Assembly (NCBI GenBank): GCA_011109175.1
Contig: RDEW01000037.1
Coordinates: 255,544 to 281,574, forward strand
From: Dicyema japonicum
Lineage: Eukaryota; Dicyemida; Rhombozoa; Dicyemidae
Direction of reading: 5' to 3'
DNA: 26,031 nucleotides
Shown: positions 9,497 through 20,850 of the stretch, piece by piece
Numbering within the stretch: position 1 is the first letter of the stretch
How the letters are laid out: every line of letters starts with the position of its first letter
Notes under the pieces: model-generated
What the model saw: only the letters and a program-made list of their open reading frames with translations
Database searches by the model: none
Told to the model about the DNA's origin: nothing
Made by a program: the position numbers and the translations under genes

Positions 9497-9706
9497 CTTA
9501 AAAAGACACTAATAGGCTGTGCCTCAATACATCTTTTTACCTCATAAGAAATAGCTTAAATTCATCGAATTTCTTATATCCTCTGGATCAGTCGTTATTT
9601 CTCTCCCCTAACTTGCATTGACTTTATCTTCTATGAGGTGGCACGTGTCCATAAGAAATATCCTTTCTGATTAATGCGAAGAATACTGGTATTTCCTTCA
9701 TTTGGT
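9497..9706. repeat. Dispersed repeat, copy 1
   Basis: This segment (starting CTTAAAAAGACACTAATAGG, ending near CCTTCATTTGG) matches 13660-13802. The second copy lacks about 65 internal bases. It encodes nothing recognisable. It may be a non-autonomous element or part of an untranslated LINE region. Confidence 0.75.
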
Positions 9707-10099
9707 CTTTATTCTCTTTAGAGACATCCAAGAATGGAAAACTTATTCCCATACAGACATCCAAGAATTTAGGAAGTGACCTTTGATCTCTTACTCTATT
9801 TTTTAACAAGTGAAGAAAGTTGTGGCAAAAAGTCTCTGGAAGCTCGACATTATAAAATTATTTTTACAGTCTATGATAAAGCCGTCACAATAATTTGCTT
9901 CCACCTTATACAATCAGTTTTTAAAGTCGACAGAAGAGTATTCCTGTGCATCATGGACTTATGGAATATCAGTGTCATGTTACGAAACCATTAATTTTAA
10001 GGAAGGAAAGTGATTCGTATAACAAATCAATTTTTCCTTCTTCCTTGACCATTCAGCAATCCAAAATAATGGGTCCGGTTTCCTCACTCTCTGAGGCGT
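9707..10099. other. Spacer without a recognised gene
   Basis: Short overlapping ORFs on both strands (for example 9776-9994 +) show no family resemblance. I see no splice-joined coding sequence here. Confidence 0.4.
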
Positions 10100-10320
10100 C
10101 GAATTTGGTTGTTTATTTTGATCAGTGGTAGAAGCCGTCGAAATGCTAAATTCTGAAAGAAACCCACACCTCTTCAAGTTCTGCTGATAGAGGAGCGTCC
10201 TGGCTACAGAAAAGGAGTGGGAACTATGGAGGGCCTTGTTGGGGACTATCAGGATCACTTAATTAGTTAACTTCTTTCTTGGTGTTCTCTCTTCCAGGGT
10301 TAAATAATAATAATCTTAAG
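10100..10320 (+). mobile_element. LINE family D 3' fragment (+)
   Basis: The plus strand contains GAGTGGGAACTATGGAG and, about 25 bases on, GGATCACTTAATTAGTT, a CT-rich stretch and an AATAATAATAAT end near 10315. This order matches the minus-strand copy ending at 4590 (GTGGGAACAATGGAG, then GGGATCACCTAACTAG). The short coding part (KEWELWRALLGTIRIT, then TAA) corresponds to the ORF C-terminus. Confidence 0.6.
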
Positions 10321-10329
10321 TTTTATCGG

Positions 10330-10435
10330 CGTTTGTCCAGAGATCTGACGCACTTCCTGTACGCGCGAGTTACACGTGGAAGCTCAGGAGGTGCTGTTCT
10401 AGCTCCCCTTCTCTTTATAAGAGCCTGAATAAAGT
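10330..10435 (+). pseudogene. Reverse transcriptase scrap around motif B (+)
   Basis: Translation gives SRDLTHFLYARVTRGSSGGA followed by VLAPLLFIRA, which fits the RT motif-B region (usual form GVPQGxVLSPLLF) with the GVPQG partly lost. A stop follows at once. It is probably a relic of the family-D LINE. Confidence 0.5.
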
Positions 10436-10704
10436 TAATCTCAATAGCGAAGTAGATAACCTTTGTAATGTCTTAGTGACTGTAGCCTTAGATTCATCAT
10501 CTTCTTTAAATTTGTTTTAGGGAGGTTTGTACCTCATACAGTTTATCTGATTGTCAGTTGTACGTATTATAGAGTGAACTTAACGTTGAACTGAATAAGC
10601 CTTTGTAGTGTTAGAGAAGGAGATGGTGTTAAGGGTTAACAACGGTGCAGAGTTTTTTTATTGTGCGTTACTTTTCAGGTGTTTTATATAACAGATTCCT
10701 AAAG

Positions 10705-10850
10705 CCGATTGCTCAGGTGGTCTAATAAATCTTGTAAACAATCAGCCGCAGAATGAGCATATTGGTCTTTGATGATTATATCATCAGAATATTCGAGAAC
10801 CAGTGTAAAATAGTTATCTAAAAACCAATTCACCTCCTCTTAAATAATTT
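10705..10850 (-). pseudogene. Reverse transcriptase scrap around motif C (-)
   Basis: The minus strand reads VNWFLDNYFTLVLEYSDDII followed by IKDQYAHSAADCLQDLLDHL, then SNRL and a stop. The core YSDD stands where YADD is usual, and the flanking pattern matches the family-D copy (DIDKNFFLFSCAYDIIIATR). It lies in the opposite orientation to the motif-B scrap 270 bases away. Confidence 0.65.
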
Positions 10851-11186
10851 AATTAAAATTATTTCCAAAGACCAAGGGTAACCAAACTAACTAACTCCTC
10901 GATCATGACTCGTTCCAGCATTCCAGAACTTGTCACCACGTAACGACGTTGTCCCCGGGGAAGAATTGTTAGATCCTCTTAATACCGGCCAGCCATTGAG
11001 CGCCTCCTCAGTAAGGTGGATCCAGTGACGCCTTCGGAAGGAAAGAAAATAATTTTGACAAACTATCCACGTAGCACCACATGGCACAACACCCCACTAA
11101 TGATTATTAGATGGTCTTAAAAATAAAATTTATTTAAAATAGTGTTGTTATTAATAATAATATAATATAATAAATTATACACGACT
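10851..11186. other. Spacer with a possible LINE C-terminal ORF at 10887-11087 (-)
   Basis: A minus-strand 66-codon ORF (ending NAGTSHDRGVS) runs into GATCGAGGAGTTAGTTAG, faintly like the family-D C-terminus and tail, but the match is weak. The rest is AT-rich sequence leading to the HSPA13 start. Confidence 0.3.
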
Positions 11187-12568
11187 ATGTTCTACTTTTA
11201 TACAGGTTATGCTATTTTACCATTTTAAGTGATCGGTCTTTTCACGGCCGTTCTTATTGGAATATATGGACAAAAATACAATCGCCCTAAACCTAAACTT
11301 ATTGGAATTGATTTGGGGACTACTTTCTCATGTGTGGGCACTTACCAATCCGGAACTGGAGAGACATATGTTATTCCCGACCAAAACGGTAGTTTATGCA
11401 TTCCCAGTGTAGTCTCCTTTAGGTTCCTCATAATAATAACAGTTTAGTTCTGAAAAGGGAGTGCTTGTGGGATTTGAGGCAATAGCCGAACTAAACAGCG
11501 AAAACACAGTCTATGACTCAAAAAGGTTCATTGGAAGGAAATTAACTCAATCTCAACTCAAAAAGGAGATTAAAAACTATCCCTTTTCAGTATTCTTAAT
11601 TATAATTACAGCTAAATCTGGACGAATTTGGGGATCCCTTCTATCTAATACACGATCCCGAACCACGTGCTGTAACTCCAGCTCACGTGGCATGTCTAAT
11701 TCTCCAAAAATTGAAGATTATGGCTTATGACTACCTTAATAAAAATATAACAAGTGCTGTGATGTCATTTCCTGCTGATTTTACCGTGATTCAGCGTGAG
11801 TCTTCCTTAAATGCGGCCAAAATGGCTGGATTGAATGTGCTCAGTGTCCTCACAGAACCTACAGCCGCTTCCATGGCTTATGGGATCAATTTATTGTCCA
11901 ATGTATCTTATTTGATTGTGGTCGATTTTGGGGGAGGAACATTTGACGTGTCCTTGCTTTTTCTCACCGACGGAATATTTACAACAATTGGAATGGCAGG
12001 TAATTACTAATATTTCTTAATTTGTCTTATTTTAAAGTTCATTACTGTTTTAGGAGACAACCATTTGGGGGGACAAGATGTCAATTCTCTGATGGCCGCT
12101 TATTTTATGGATAGGCTGGATTTATCTGATTTGGAGTCTCATGATATAGAATCCCTCAATAGAGAAGTTGAGAGAGTGAAGATTCTCTTGTCAACCGAAA
12201 AATCAGTGACTTTCAATTTTACTATGGGTGGAAGAACTTTTACTGAAGATTTCCTAAGAGAGACTTTTGATGATATTATTGGACCTCTTTATCCCCGAAT
12301 CATCAAACCAATATCCGTGCTGTTAGAAAATTCTAAAATCCCGGTGGATGAAATTGACGAACTGCTGCTTGTTGGAGGATCAACCAGAATACCGATAGTT
12401 CGTGTTTGGCTGGAGGGATACTTTGGTTTTATGCCTAATACCTCAATTGACCCTGAAGTTGCTGTGGTGATGGGGGTCTCTATGCATGCTGGAGTTGTTG
12501 GAGGAATGTGGCCTGTTTCTGTTAGTGTGGTTGAAACTAGTATGAATATATCTAAAATTGTCGTTTAA
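11187..12568 (+). CDS. HSPA13: Hsp70-family microsomal ATPase, HSPA13/STCH type
   Basis: Five exons, 11187-11205, 11230-11422, 11448-11589, 11612-11999 and 12054-12568, with introns of 24, 25, 22 and 54 nt, give 418 residues (human HSPA13 471). HSPA13 is an ER/microsomal Hsp70 that keeps the ATPase domain but lacks the peptide-binding domain. Residues 1-20 ([20 protein letters not shown]) form a hydrophobic signal/anchor. The ATPase motifs are intact: [10 protein letters not shown] (31-40), [11 protein letters not shown] (about 199-209), DFGGGTFD (about 223-230) and [11 protein letters not shown] (about 352-362). The protein ends [20 protein letters not shown], the family's diagnostic end just after the ATPase core. 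The ATG at 11187 is preferred: the frame at 11229 has an upstream stop and no ATG, and the 24-nt intron joins a short first exon to it in frame. The gene looks intact. Confidence 0.93.
12000..12053 (+). other. 54-nt intron of HSPA13, the only long intron in the window
   Basis: It begins GTAATTAC and ends TGTTTTAG, phase 1; removal gives [11 protein letters not shown] in frame. All other placed introns are 18-25 nt. Confidence 0.85.
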
Positions 12569-12794
12569 TTTATTTAAAATTGGGAATGTTTACTTAAATT
12601 ATTCACAATCCTCCGTTCAAATGTGTTTTATTAGTTAATTGATCGAAAGGTTGATTACTTTTATCGGATGAAATGCATACTTTCCTTATTATGGAGAAAC
12701 CTGGGAATGGCTACGGACTCTTAAGACATGTGATATCCATCATTCTGGGAATAAAATTAGACTGAAAACGCTGAGTCATAATCTCTCAAGCAGA
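12569..12794. other. HSPA13 downstream spacer
   Basis: AT-rich sequence after the HSPA13 stop. No canonical AATAAA is seen close to the stop, and no gene is recognised. Confidence 0.4.
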
Positions 12795-12912
12795 AACATC
12801 ATTACCCCAGTATCATTGGGTCAAAGAGAAATAAATATAAGCTCATAACTTACTAAGTGATTCCATATCGACAAGGGAGAGGACGAATCCATCGGGAATC
12901 CTGAACTGCTAT
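12795..12912 (-). mobile_element. LINE 3' fragment (tail subtype shared with 25700-25820)
   Basis: On the minus strand RPLPCRYGIT ends in TAG within GGAATCACTTAG, followed by a CT-rich run (TTATTTCTCTTTGACCCAAT) and GGGGTAATGATG. The plus-strand copy at 25700-25820 has the same order (RPLSCRSGIT, GGGATCACTTAG, CTTTCTCTTGGACCCAATAA, GGAGGTAATATT). Confidence 0.7.
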
Positions 12913-12939
12913 CTTATCGGTCAAGGCATCTACTCAAAC

Positions 12940-13068
12940 TTTCTGTATGATTGTGCATATTTTGACAGTGTATGGAACAAAAGGCAGCTCGGTGGACTGA
13001 CCACCTTTAAGAGTTTATGTTGTAATTCTATTAAGAGATTTTCAATGGGTTGGATTTTGTCCAATTAA
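12940..13068 (+). pseudogene. Reverse transcriptase scrap around motif A (+)
   Basis: The open stretch reads FLYDCAYFDSVWNKRQLGGL and continues to a TAA. YFDSVW fits RT motif A (AFDSVW), with the first catalytic region degenerate. Nothing else of the element is recognisable next to it. Confidence 0.5.
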
Positions 13069-13659
13069 CTTTATTGTAGTCTCATGGATTCAGGATAGTT
13101 TCAAGTACGAGTAGCGTGAAATGTGCATTACCCATGAAGGACTTGCATGGGTCAGATAAATTCCTAGATTTGTCTTAAAGTGTTTTTGAGAGCACTTTTA
13201 GAATTAGTAAGAGGAGTTAGTTAAGACCGTGTTCCAAAATGAGACCTCAGAATTAAAGACGGCAAAGGAGACCGCCTATAGTAAGAGGGGTTAATAAAGA
13301 CCGTGAGGCAGATACTTGGTTACAAGGTCCCCGTTATTCCAATAGTAATGAAAAATTGCAACAAAGTACCACCTGAGATATCTAAGAAAGTTGGGAGTAG
13401 ATAGGCCTGCCAACAGTCCACTTTTTTAAAGCAATAATTCTTTCATCCTCATAAAGAATCTAAAAACTTGAATTCCAATTTAATTTTGATGGAGTCGTCT
13501 TCAAATAGTCTGTCCTGTCCAAAGTTGGTCAATGGAGTTTGTCGGTTTCAACGAAGCTACATATCAGTCAGGGCGGATTTTTTCACGACAAAAATATTTT
13601 ATTTATTGTTTTTTCAGATGATTGATAGAGATAAGGAAAATTAAATGTAACAAACATCT
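13069..13659. repeat. Spacer with a short direct repeat 74 bp apart
   Basis: AGTAAGAGGAGTTAGTTAAGACCGTG near 13207 recurs with three changes near 13281. No coding sequence is recognised in the rest of the interval. Confidence 0.55.
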
Positions 13660-13802
13660 TCTACTTAAAAAGACACTAATGGGATGTGCTTCATTATACA
13701 TCTTTGTACCTTATAAGGCCTTATCATCTATGAGGTAGTACGTGACCATGGAAAATATCCTTTTAGATTAATGCGAAGAATACTTGCATTCCCTTCATTT
13801 GG
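13660..13802. repeat. Dispersed repeat, copy 2
   Basis: Homologous to 9497-9706: CTTAAAAAGACACTAATGGG at the start and TTAATGCGAAGAATACTTGC near the end, in the same orientation, with an internal gap of about 65 bases relative to copy 1. Confidence 0.75.
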
Positions 13803-14349
13803 AAACGTGGTATACACTAAGGATTGAGACTGGATGACATTTACCTCAATTATTTAATTTTCTGTTCGGTTTACCTTATATATTATCTTAACTCACGATT
13901 AAATTCCGATCTAAAATATCACATTTTTAAATAGTAAATTTGGTATAAGACAACACTTGTATTGACTTTCTTTTGCCTATATAATGGTTCGGTATTATTT
14001 TCCTTTGAAAAAAACGGAAGTATAAAGAAAAGAAATCGAAAGGTTCACTTTACATGTTCATTTTTTCTAATTTTGATGAGACAGCAGGAGGTATAAACAG
14101 GAAATTTTTACAATTTTAAAGAGATCATGAGCTCAAAAAAGCATTCAGGAACATCAATCCTCTTTCGAAAGTTAACTCTATTTTTGTTCACAGTCTAACA
14201 ATAATCCTGATTCTTATATTTTTTGGCAATTTTTTAAGAGTATTAAGATTATTAAACTTTCACAGTAAATCGATACTCTTTATGCCGAATTGAGTAGCAC
14301 CACATGGGCCACGCGGCAAGTTTATGTGAATGAATAGTACAAGGAAAGC
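13803..14349. other. AT-rich spacer, nothing recognised
   Basis: Several T- and A-runs. A 23-codon ATG frame near 14127 (MSSKKHSGTSILFRKL, then a hydrophobic end) could be a first exon with a signal sequence, but no convincing continuation was found. Confidence 0.35.
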
Positions 14350-14775
14350 GAATATTATTTATAACCCCGTGATCACCGAGAAAGAAAGACAGAAAAACGT
14401 CAGACGGTTAGGTAATCCCAGTTCCCGTAATTAGTCGAGCTATTCAACGTCTGTGGTCTTACATCGTTCCCACTACTGTACGAAAGAATCTTCTCTCATC
14501 CCTGCAGAGGAATCCGACTATGGAAGGGAACTTTTTAACCACTCAGTTTTTTTCCTTTAAAATAGAGAGGCGATTTCCATCCTCCCCACAGACCCGAAGG
14601 AATCCGGATTCACGGGTCGTTTTTTCCGTAAGCATGGAATTGACTGTTGATCCAATATGAGAGCCCTCATTTAATAGTTTTTCGGTATATCGAATTGAGT
14701 CTGTGGAGAGTACATATTACTTTTTAGTCAAAAATAGTAAGTCGGTTGGAAATCAACAATCGTTCACGTTCGCCT
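14350..14775 (-). mobile_element. 5'-truncated family-D LINE inserted into the USP gene
   Basis: From about 14775 down, the minus strand matches the family-D copy at 4590-5090: ERLLISNRLTIFD beside WLIANRLSVSDPK, the CCTGCAGGG... region before the C-terminus, and the tail GGGATTACCTAACC, CTTTCTTTCTC, GGTGATCAC, then TTATAAATAATATT. It begins within about 25 bases of the last USP codons, so it removes or displaces the rest of that gene. Stops and frameshifts are frequent. Confidence 0.75.
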
Positions 14776-14794
14776 GGGAATTAGCGGTTGCAAC

Positions 14795-15443
14795 TTACGT
14801 CAAGTTATCACAGTATATCCCACTGAGCTCCTCTAACAGAAAGAACTCATCCAGATAATCCTTTATTGTGCAATTGTGCTTGTCAGGGATGGATAATGGC
14901 AGGAACATGAAAACATCAAAGGTCACCGACTCTGTCGAACAGGTCCCACAATTTATTGTTGATTTGAGAACTCCCTGGAAATAGTCTGAGATTATTGACT
15001 GGTTCTCCCGCAGATTAAATCTCCAAACCTCTTCTGTCTTTGTGCTGCAAGTCAGAGAGCGACCGTCCCTTATTCCTCGTTTCAAATCCTCGTGTAGGCT
15101 ATCCAGGATAAATTTGAGGAATTCATGAGAGTCATGTTGCTGTCCTTTTAATAGTGTTCTTCCGTGAAATCCTAGACTAATTCCTCAATCTACACTTATT
15201 TTCACAAGAGACAGATCACACTCATCAGAACTATTCACAGCCAACAAGAAATCATGGTAGAGGAAAGCCAGGTCCCCTTTGTATCCCATTTTGTTGTCTC
15301 TGCATGTCAATTATTTCAACTTGTTTATGTCCTCCTTGAACTTTTCTGAGATGAAATAGTGACTCAGTTTGAGCACAAAAACACTGGATTACTACAATCA
15401 TGAAGCAAGTGTTTCCGAAATTTCTCAGTCCTCGGGGATTTAC
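14795..15443 (-). pseudogene. Ubiquitin-specific protease (USP4/11/15-like), N-terminal catalytic part, disrupted
   Basis: The minus strand carries the first half of a C19 peptidase fold. The Cys box reads NPRGLRNFGNTCFM, with the nucleophile Cys codon at 15405-15407; the usual NS after NTCFM is IV. Next come HYFISEKFKEDIN and DNKMGYKGDLAFLYHDFL, as in the USP15 family. The QQD box is GQQHDSHEFLKFILDSLHED, followed by NQSIISDYFQGVLKSTINCG and TFDVFMFLPLSIPD. Two tiny introns restore the frame: 15300-15320 (21 nt) and 15172-15195 (24 nt). After the Cys box (about 15376) there is an apparent one-base frameshift. The frame ends YCDNLT, TAA at 14795, where a LINE begins. The second zinc-ribbon half and the His box are absent, so no active protease is expected from this locus. 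An upstream open stretch (about 15450-15615) could be its N-terminus. Confidence 0.78.
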
Positions 15444-17508
<2,065 letters not shown>

Positions 17509-17639
17509 TATAAAATTTTATTTAAAATTAATTATCAAAAATATTAATAAATCTATTTATATTTATTGATAAAAAAATATTGTTTCCATTTTCTAAGGCT
17601 CACAAATTAAGGGCTAAAGTAGAAAATCCCAGATCTGTT

Positions 17640-17880
17640 ATTCTTATTTTTTTATTTTACAAGAATCACCAACAAAATAAAATAAAAAAGACTGGTGCCG
17701 TCGGGTGATCCAGACCTCCTTAAGCAGTGTTCCTCTCGAGAGCCAACAAACTTTTTGTATGAATAATTCACTTTTCGAAATTTGGAGGTTTCAATGGGGC
17801 TCCTGTTCTCCTCACAAGTTCTTCGAACGGAGTTAACACTAGTGGCGAGGGACACGTTTCAACAAAAATATAGGCTGATA
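17640..17880 (-). mobile_element. LINE family D-like 3' fragment
   Basis: The minus strand has a 67-codon open frame (SVRRTCEENRSPIETSKFRK...) that crosses GGATCACCCGAC and, about 30 T-rich bases on, GGTGATTC before an A/T-rich end at about 17640. The paired GGATCACC/GGTGATTC arms match the tail seen at 4595-4660. It lies just beyond the 3' end of the family-B LINE. Confidence 0.55.
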
Positions 17881-18039
17881 TAACCCTGCAGAAAATGGAA
17901 AGTCGGCTAGACCTGTCAGGAAACACTTTCGGAAACACTTTATTCAACAGGAATTAGGAGTTAGTTTGGAGGTTTTTAACGAGTCCGCCTATGCGGCCTG
18001 GACTCTTCCGATGCACCTCATCTCAATTTTAATTTCTTC

Positions 18040-19665
18040 TTAGCGTCGGATCCCCTTGATCTTCTTCACAATATTTTTTACTGGTGCAAGAATCTTGTCT
18101 TCTTCCGTGCTTAGGACATCAAACAGCTTTTTCCCAAAGGCCAACTTTATTTCTGACCTTCTCGACTTTTCCATGAGTGACATTATCTTATCTTTTTGGC
18201 GAGAAAAAAACCACGTTTCACACCCGTATAGTAGCTCTGGTAGGATAATCCTCATGAAGATAAACAAGAAGATCTCCAAGCTTACGGATAGCTTCCTTGT
18301 ACAGAAAAGCGCTTGTAGCGCTGTCTTCCTTCTTCGTCTGATATCTTCCATGAAGGAACCTTCTCCATCGATGACTATCCCGAGGTAGCGAAGTGAATTC
18401 ACTTTTGGGATGCCAAGTGAATAAGGCTGTACACGATGCCTCCGTAGGCGACTGACTCTCATATGGCTTGATTTTTCGGTAGAGAGTGTCATCCCTCTCT
18501 TGGAGCACCAGTCCTGAACTTGATCAACGAATAGCCTGATTCTATTTTCCGATAAAGTGGATTTTCCAGAAGTATCCATGATTAAAATGTCATCCGCGTA
18601 TATCAACATCTTGGTGTTCATATTTGGTGGAACTGGGAAGTCTGACAAGAATATATTGAATAACAGCGGGCTCAAGATCGAGCCCTGTGGAACTCCCCTC
18701 TTCAATGTAATAACTTTTGACATATATGGTCAGACACGTATTCGGGAAGTTCGTTCCGTTAGAAAGTTCTTTATCCATATGAAGTGTTTCTTATGGATAT
18801 TCGCAGCTGCTAGCCTTGATAGGAGGGCTTCATGCCACACGCTATCAAAAGCTTTAGACAGATCCAGACATACTAGGTTGACTTGTCTCTTGAATTCCAG
18901 ACCTTTCAATACCGTCGAGTGCATCTGGTAGATGCAGTCTGTACAGGAATTTCCAGGTATGAAGCCACATTGTTCCGCGAGGAGGAATCCACTTTCTTCT
19001 ATGTGCTCGTTCAGCCTCTTGAAGATAATTCGCTCAGCAATCTTGGAAATAGAGCAAATGAGGCTGATCGGTCTATAGTTGAGAGGGTTCCTCCCCGACT
19101 TTCCCGGTTTGAGTACCATTCTGATAATAGAACACTTCCATCGTATTGGGACATATCCATGAGTAATACTCGCATTAAATAGATTCCTCAGCACAAGCAG
19201 CAGATCATCCGACCCTTCCTTGAACAATCTCATACTTATATGATCATGTCCAGGGGCGTTGGTCTTGCATGTTCTGATCGCATTTATAACGTCCTCTGTC
19301 GTTATCTCCATTTCGGTATCATTAAGATCATCCAGAGAGTACGTTAGGAGTTCTTCTGTAGCTTTCAACTTTCCCCTGGGACTAGCTCCATTGGGTTGAC
19401 CCCCCTGGATATCCTCCAGTTGCTTCTTAAAGATAGCTCGAGCTTCTTCCATAGAACACGATCCTCCTTCTGGTTTGGTCAAAGAGATTTTTGTATCCTT
19501 CATGTTCTGACCAGTTAATCTTTTATAGAACTTCCAGAACGAAAGATCTTTCGTATTTAGTTTGCTTGCCTCGTTCCTCAAATGTTGTTCTTGGGACAGT
19601 CTTGTTTCCTCTTCAATGATTTTTTTGATTATTTTTAAATGGTCGGTCAGTGCAATCCGGTCCAT
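18040..19665 (-). pseudogene. LINE ORF2 reverse transcriptase domain, one in-frame TGA
   Basis: One frame runs from 19665 to the stop at 18040. Motifs in order: TCKTNAPGHDHISMRLFKEG, IIRMVLKPGKSGRNPLNYRP, ISLICSISKIAERIIFKRL, AEQCGFIPGNSCTD, motif A VNLVCLDLSKAFDSVWHEAL, motif B LKRGVPQGSILSPLLFNIFL and motif C MLIYADDILIMDTSG. Then come SLRYLGIVIDGEGSF, IILPELLYGCETWFFSRQKD and the thumb and C-terminus. The only break is a TGA at 18730-18732, just before motif B (reading RIRV, stop, PYMSKVITL), which a CGA-to-TGA change could produce. A further TGA lies upstream, near 19690. All three catalytic Asp residues are present. Confidence 0.9.
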
Positions 19666-19752
19666 CCAATCAACACATCTTCATAGTTTGTTCCTTATGC
19701 GGTTTTTTTCATTAATCATAGATAATGTATGAGGGGAGAGATTGATACTCTT

Positions 19753-19946
19753 CCCATGATTGGTGTTAGAAGTTCTCCTCCTTGCGTAAAGTGATAAGTA
19801 TCTCTCCATTATAATTGAGAGGTCTCTGTCTATGTTGTCAATATCATTTCCCATGATTGGTCTTTGAAATTCTCCTCCTTGCGTAAAGTGATAAGTATCT
19901 CTCCATTATAATTGAGAGGTCTCTGTTCATGTTGTCAATATCATTT
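19753..19946. repeat. 97-bp tandem duplication in LINE ORF2 linker
   Basis: Two adjacent copies start CCCATGATTGGT (19753 and 19850), with several differences at their left ends. The unit is not a multiple of three and disrupts the ORF; one copy reads RRTSNTNHGK, the other RRISKTNHGK. Confidence 0.9.
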
Positions 19947-20850
19947 CGGGAATAAGGTCCATCCTTCCAGTTTTTGAGGTTTCTAGATATGTATCTTCTA
20001 TAGTGTTCCCAATTTACTCTTGTCAGGTCGTAACCTGTAAACACAGAGTCCATGGAGTCTGGAGCTAGGTTCAATAACATCTCTTGAGGTATATAGTCAC
20101 TCCCGATGTCCCACATGATCATCGTCTTCTCTACATAAGTGTAGAGCAGTGGTGACACCAGGAACACCCCAAGCATGTCTCCCCCTTAGTGCGAGTAATG
20201 ATTCAGTTTTTCCGTTGTCAAAATCTCAAAGCCAGTCTTATCACTCAATTTTCTTAGTCTGATTCCATCATCGTTTGTACCGAGGCACCCAAAATTAATG
20301 TTATTGGGATTTAGATCACCCACTAACATAGACATATCGTTTCTTGTAAAGAATTCTTTAATTTCTGTGGAGCAAGGTCTTTTGAATACATTCCACCGAC
20401 GTGTATCCAACTGCCACAGCATCTCACCTCGATGGAAACAAATTCACAGTGTGTATTCATAATAATTTTTGGCTCACGTATCTGTAGAACTTCACTGTAG
20501 AACAATGTGGTTCCAGTACCAGCTTCTGCACCTTCGACCCATGGAATTTCTATAGAATTGTATCCCTGTAGCATAGTGGTACAGTGTGTATTCATAATAA
20601 TTTTTGGCTCACGTATCTGTAGAACTTCACTGTAGAACAATGTGGTTCCAGTACCAGCTTCTGCACCTTCGACCCATGGAATTTCTATAGAATTGTATCC
20701 CTGTAGCATTGTGGTGTTGGTCTTTTTTACCTTGCTCTCGTTGACCACCAGGATGTCAATATTGGTGGACGATAGTAGTAGTGCCAGGTCATGACACCTC
20801 TTTTTTAGGGATCGGGCGTTCACCAGCACTATCTTCAAGTTTCTTTTCAA
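19844..20850 (-). pseudogene. LINE ORF2 N-terminus: APE-type endonuclease with internal duplication
   Basis: The open frame begins next to the ORF1 stop with LKIVLVNARSLKKRCHDLAL and includes DILVVNESKVKK (catalytic Glu region). A 45-residue tandem duplication follows, then a frameshift near 20390. MLVGDLNPNNINFGC (the GDxN motif) and GIRLRKLSDKTGFEILTTEK come next, ending NHYSH with a TAA. The frame resumes with LGVFLVSPLLYTYVEK and WDIGSDYIPQ (the SDH position reads SDY). A 97-bp tandem duplication at 19753-19946 breaks the following linker. Several lesions, so inactive. Confidence 0.8.
20446..20715. repeat. 135-bp in-frame tandem duplication in LINE ORF2
   Basis: 20446-20580 and 20581-20715 are two adjacent copies with one or two differences. 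The unit is exactly 45 codons (TTMLQGYNSIEIPWVEGAEA ... IIMNTHC), so the frame is kept, but the endonuclease fold would carry an extra copy of this segment. Confidence 0.95.

Noticed and set aside
10325-10440. Minus-strand open stretch ending GARTAPPELPRVTRAYRKCV
   Set aside because: It looked like a host exon, but the plus strand reads a reverse-transcriptase motif B here; the minus reading is its shadow.
11229-11447. HSPA13 starting at the GTG at 11229
   Set aside because: GTG starts are not expected in a eukaryotic nuclear gene, and a 24-nt intron supplies a proper ATG exon and completes the signal anchor.
11073-14306. Shared 14-mer GTAGCACCACATGG at about 11073 and 14293
   Set aside because: The flanks do not align, so it could be chance or a scrap of an unrecognised repeat.
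15355-15405. A 22-nt intron just after the USP Cys box to explain the frame change
   Set aside because: Removing it deletes the conserved VIQC segment and shortens the domain by about eight residues; a one-base frameshift fits better.
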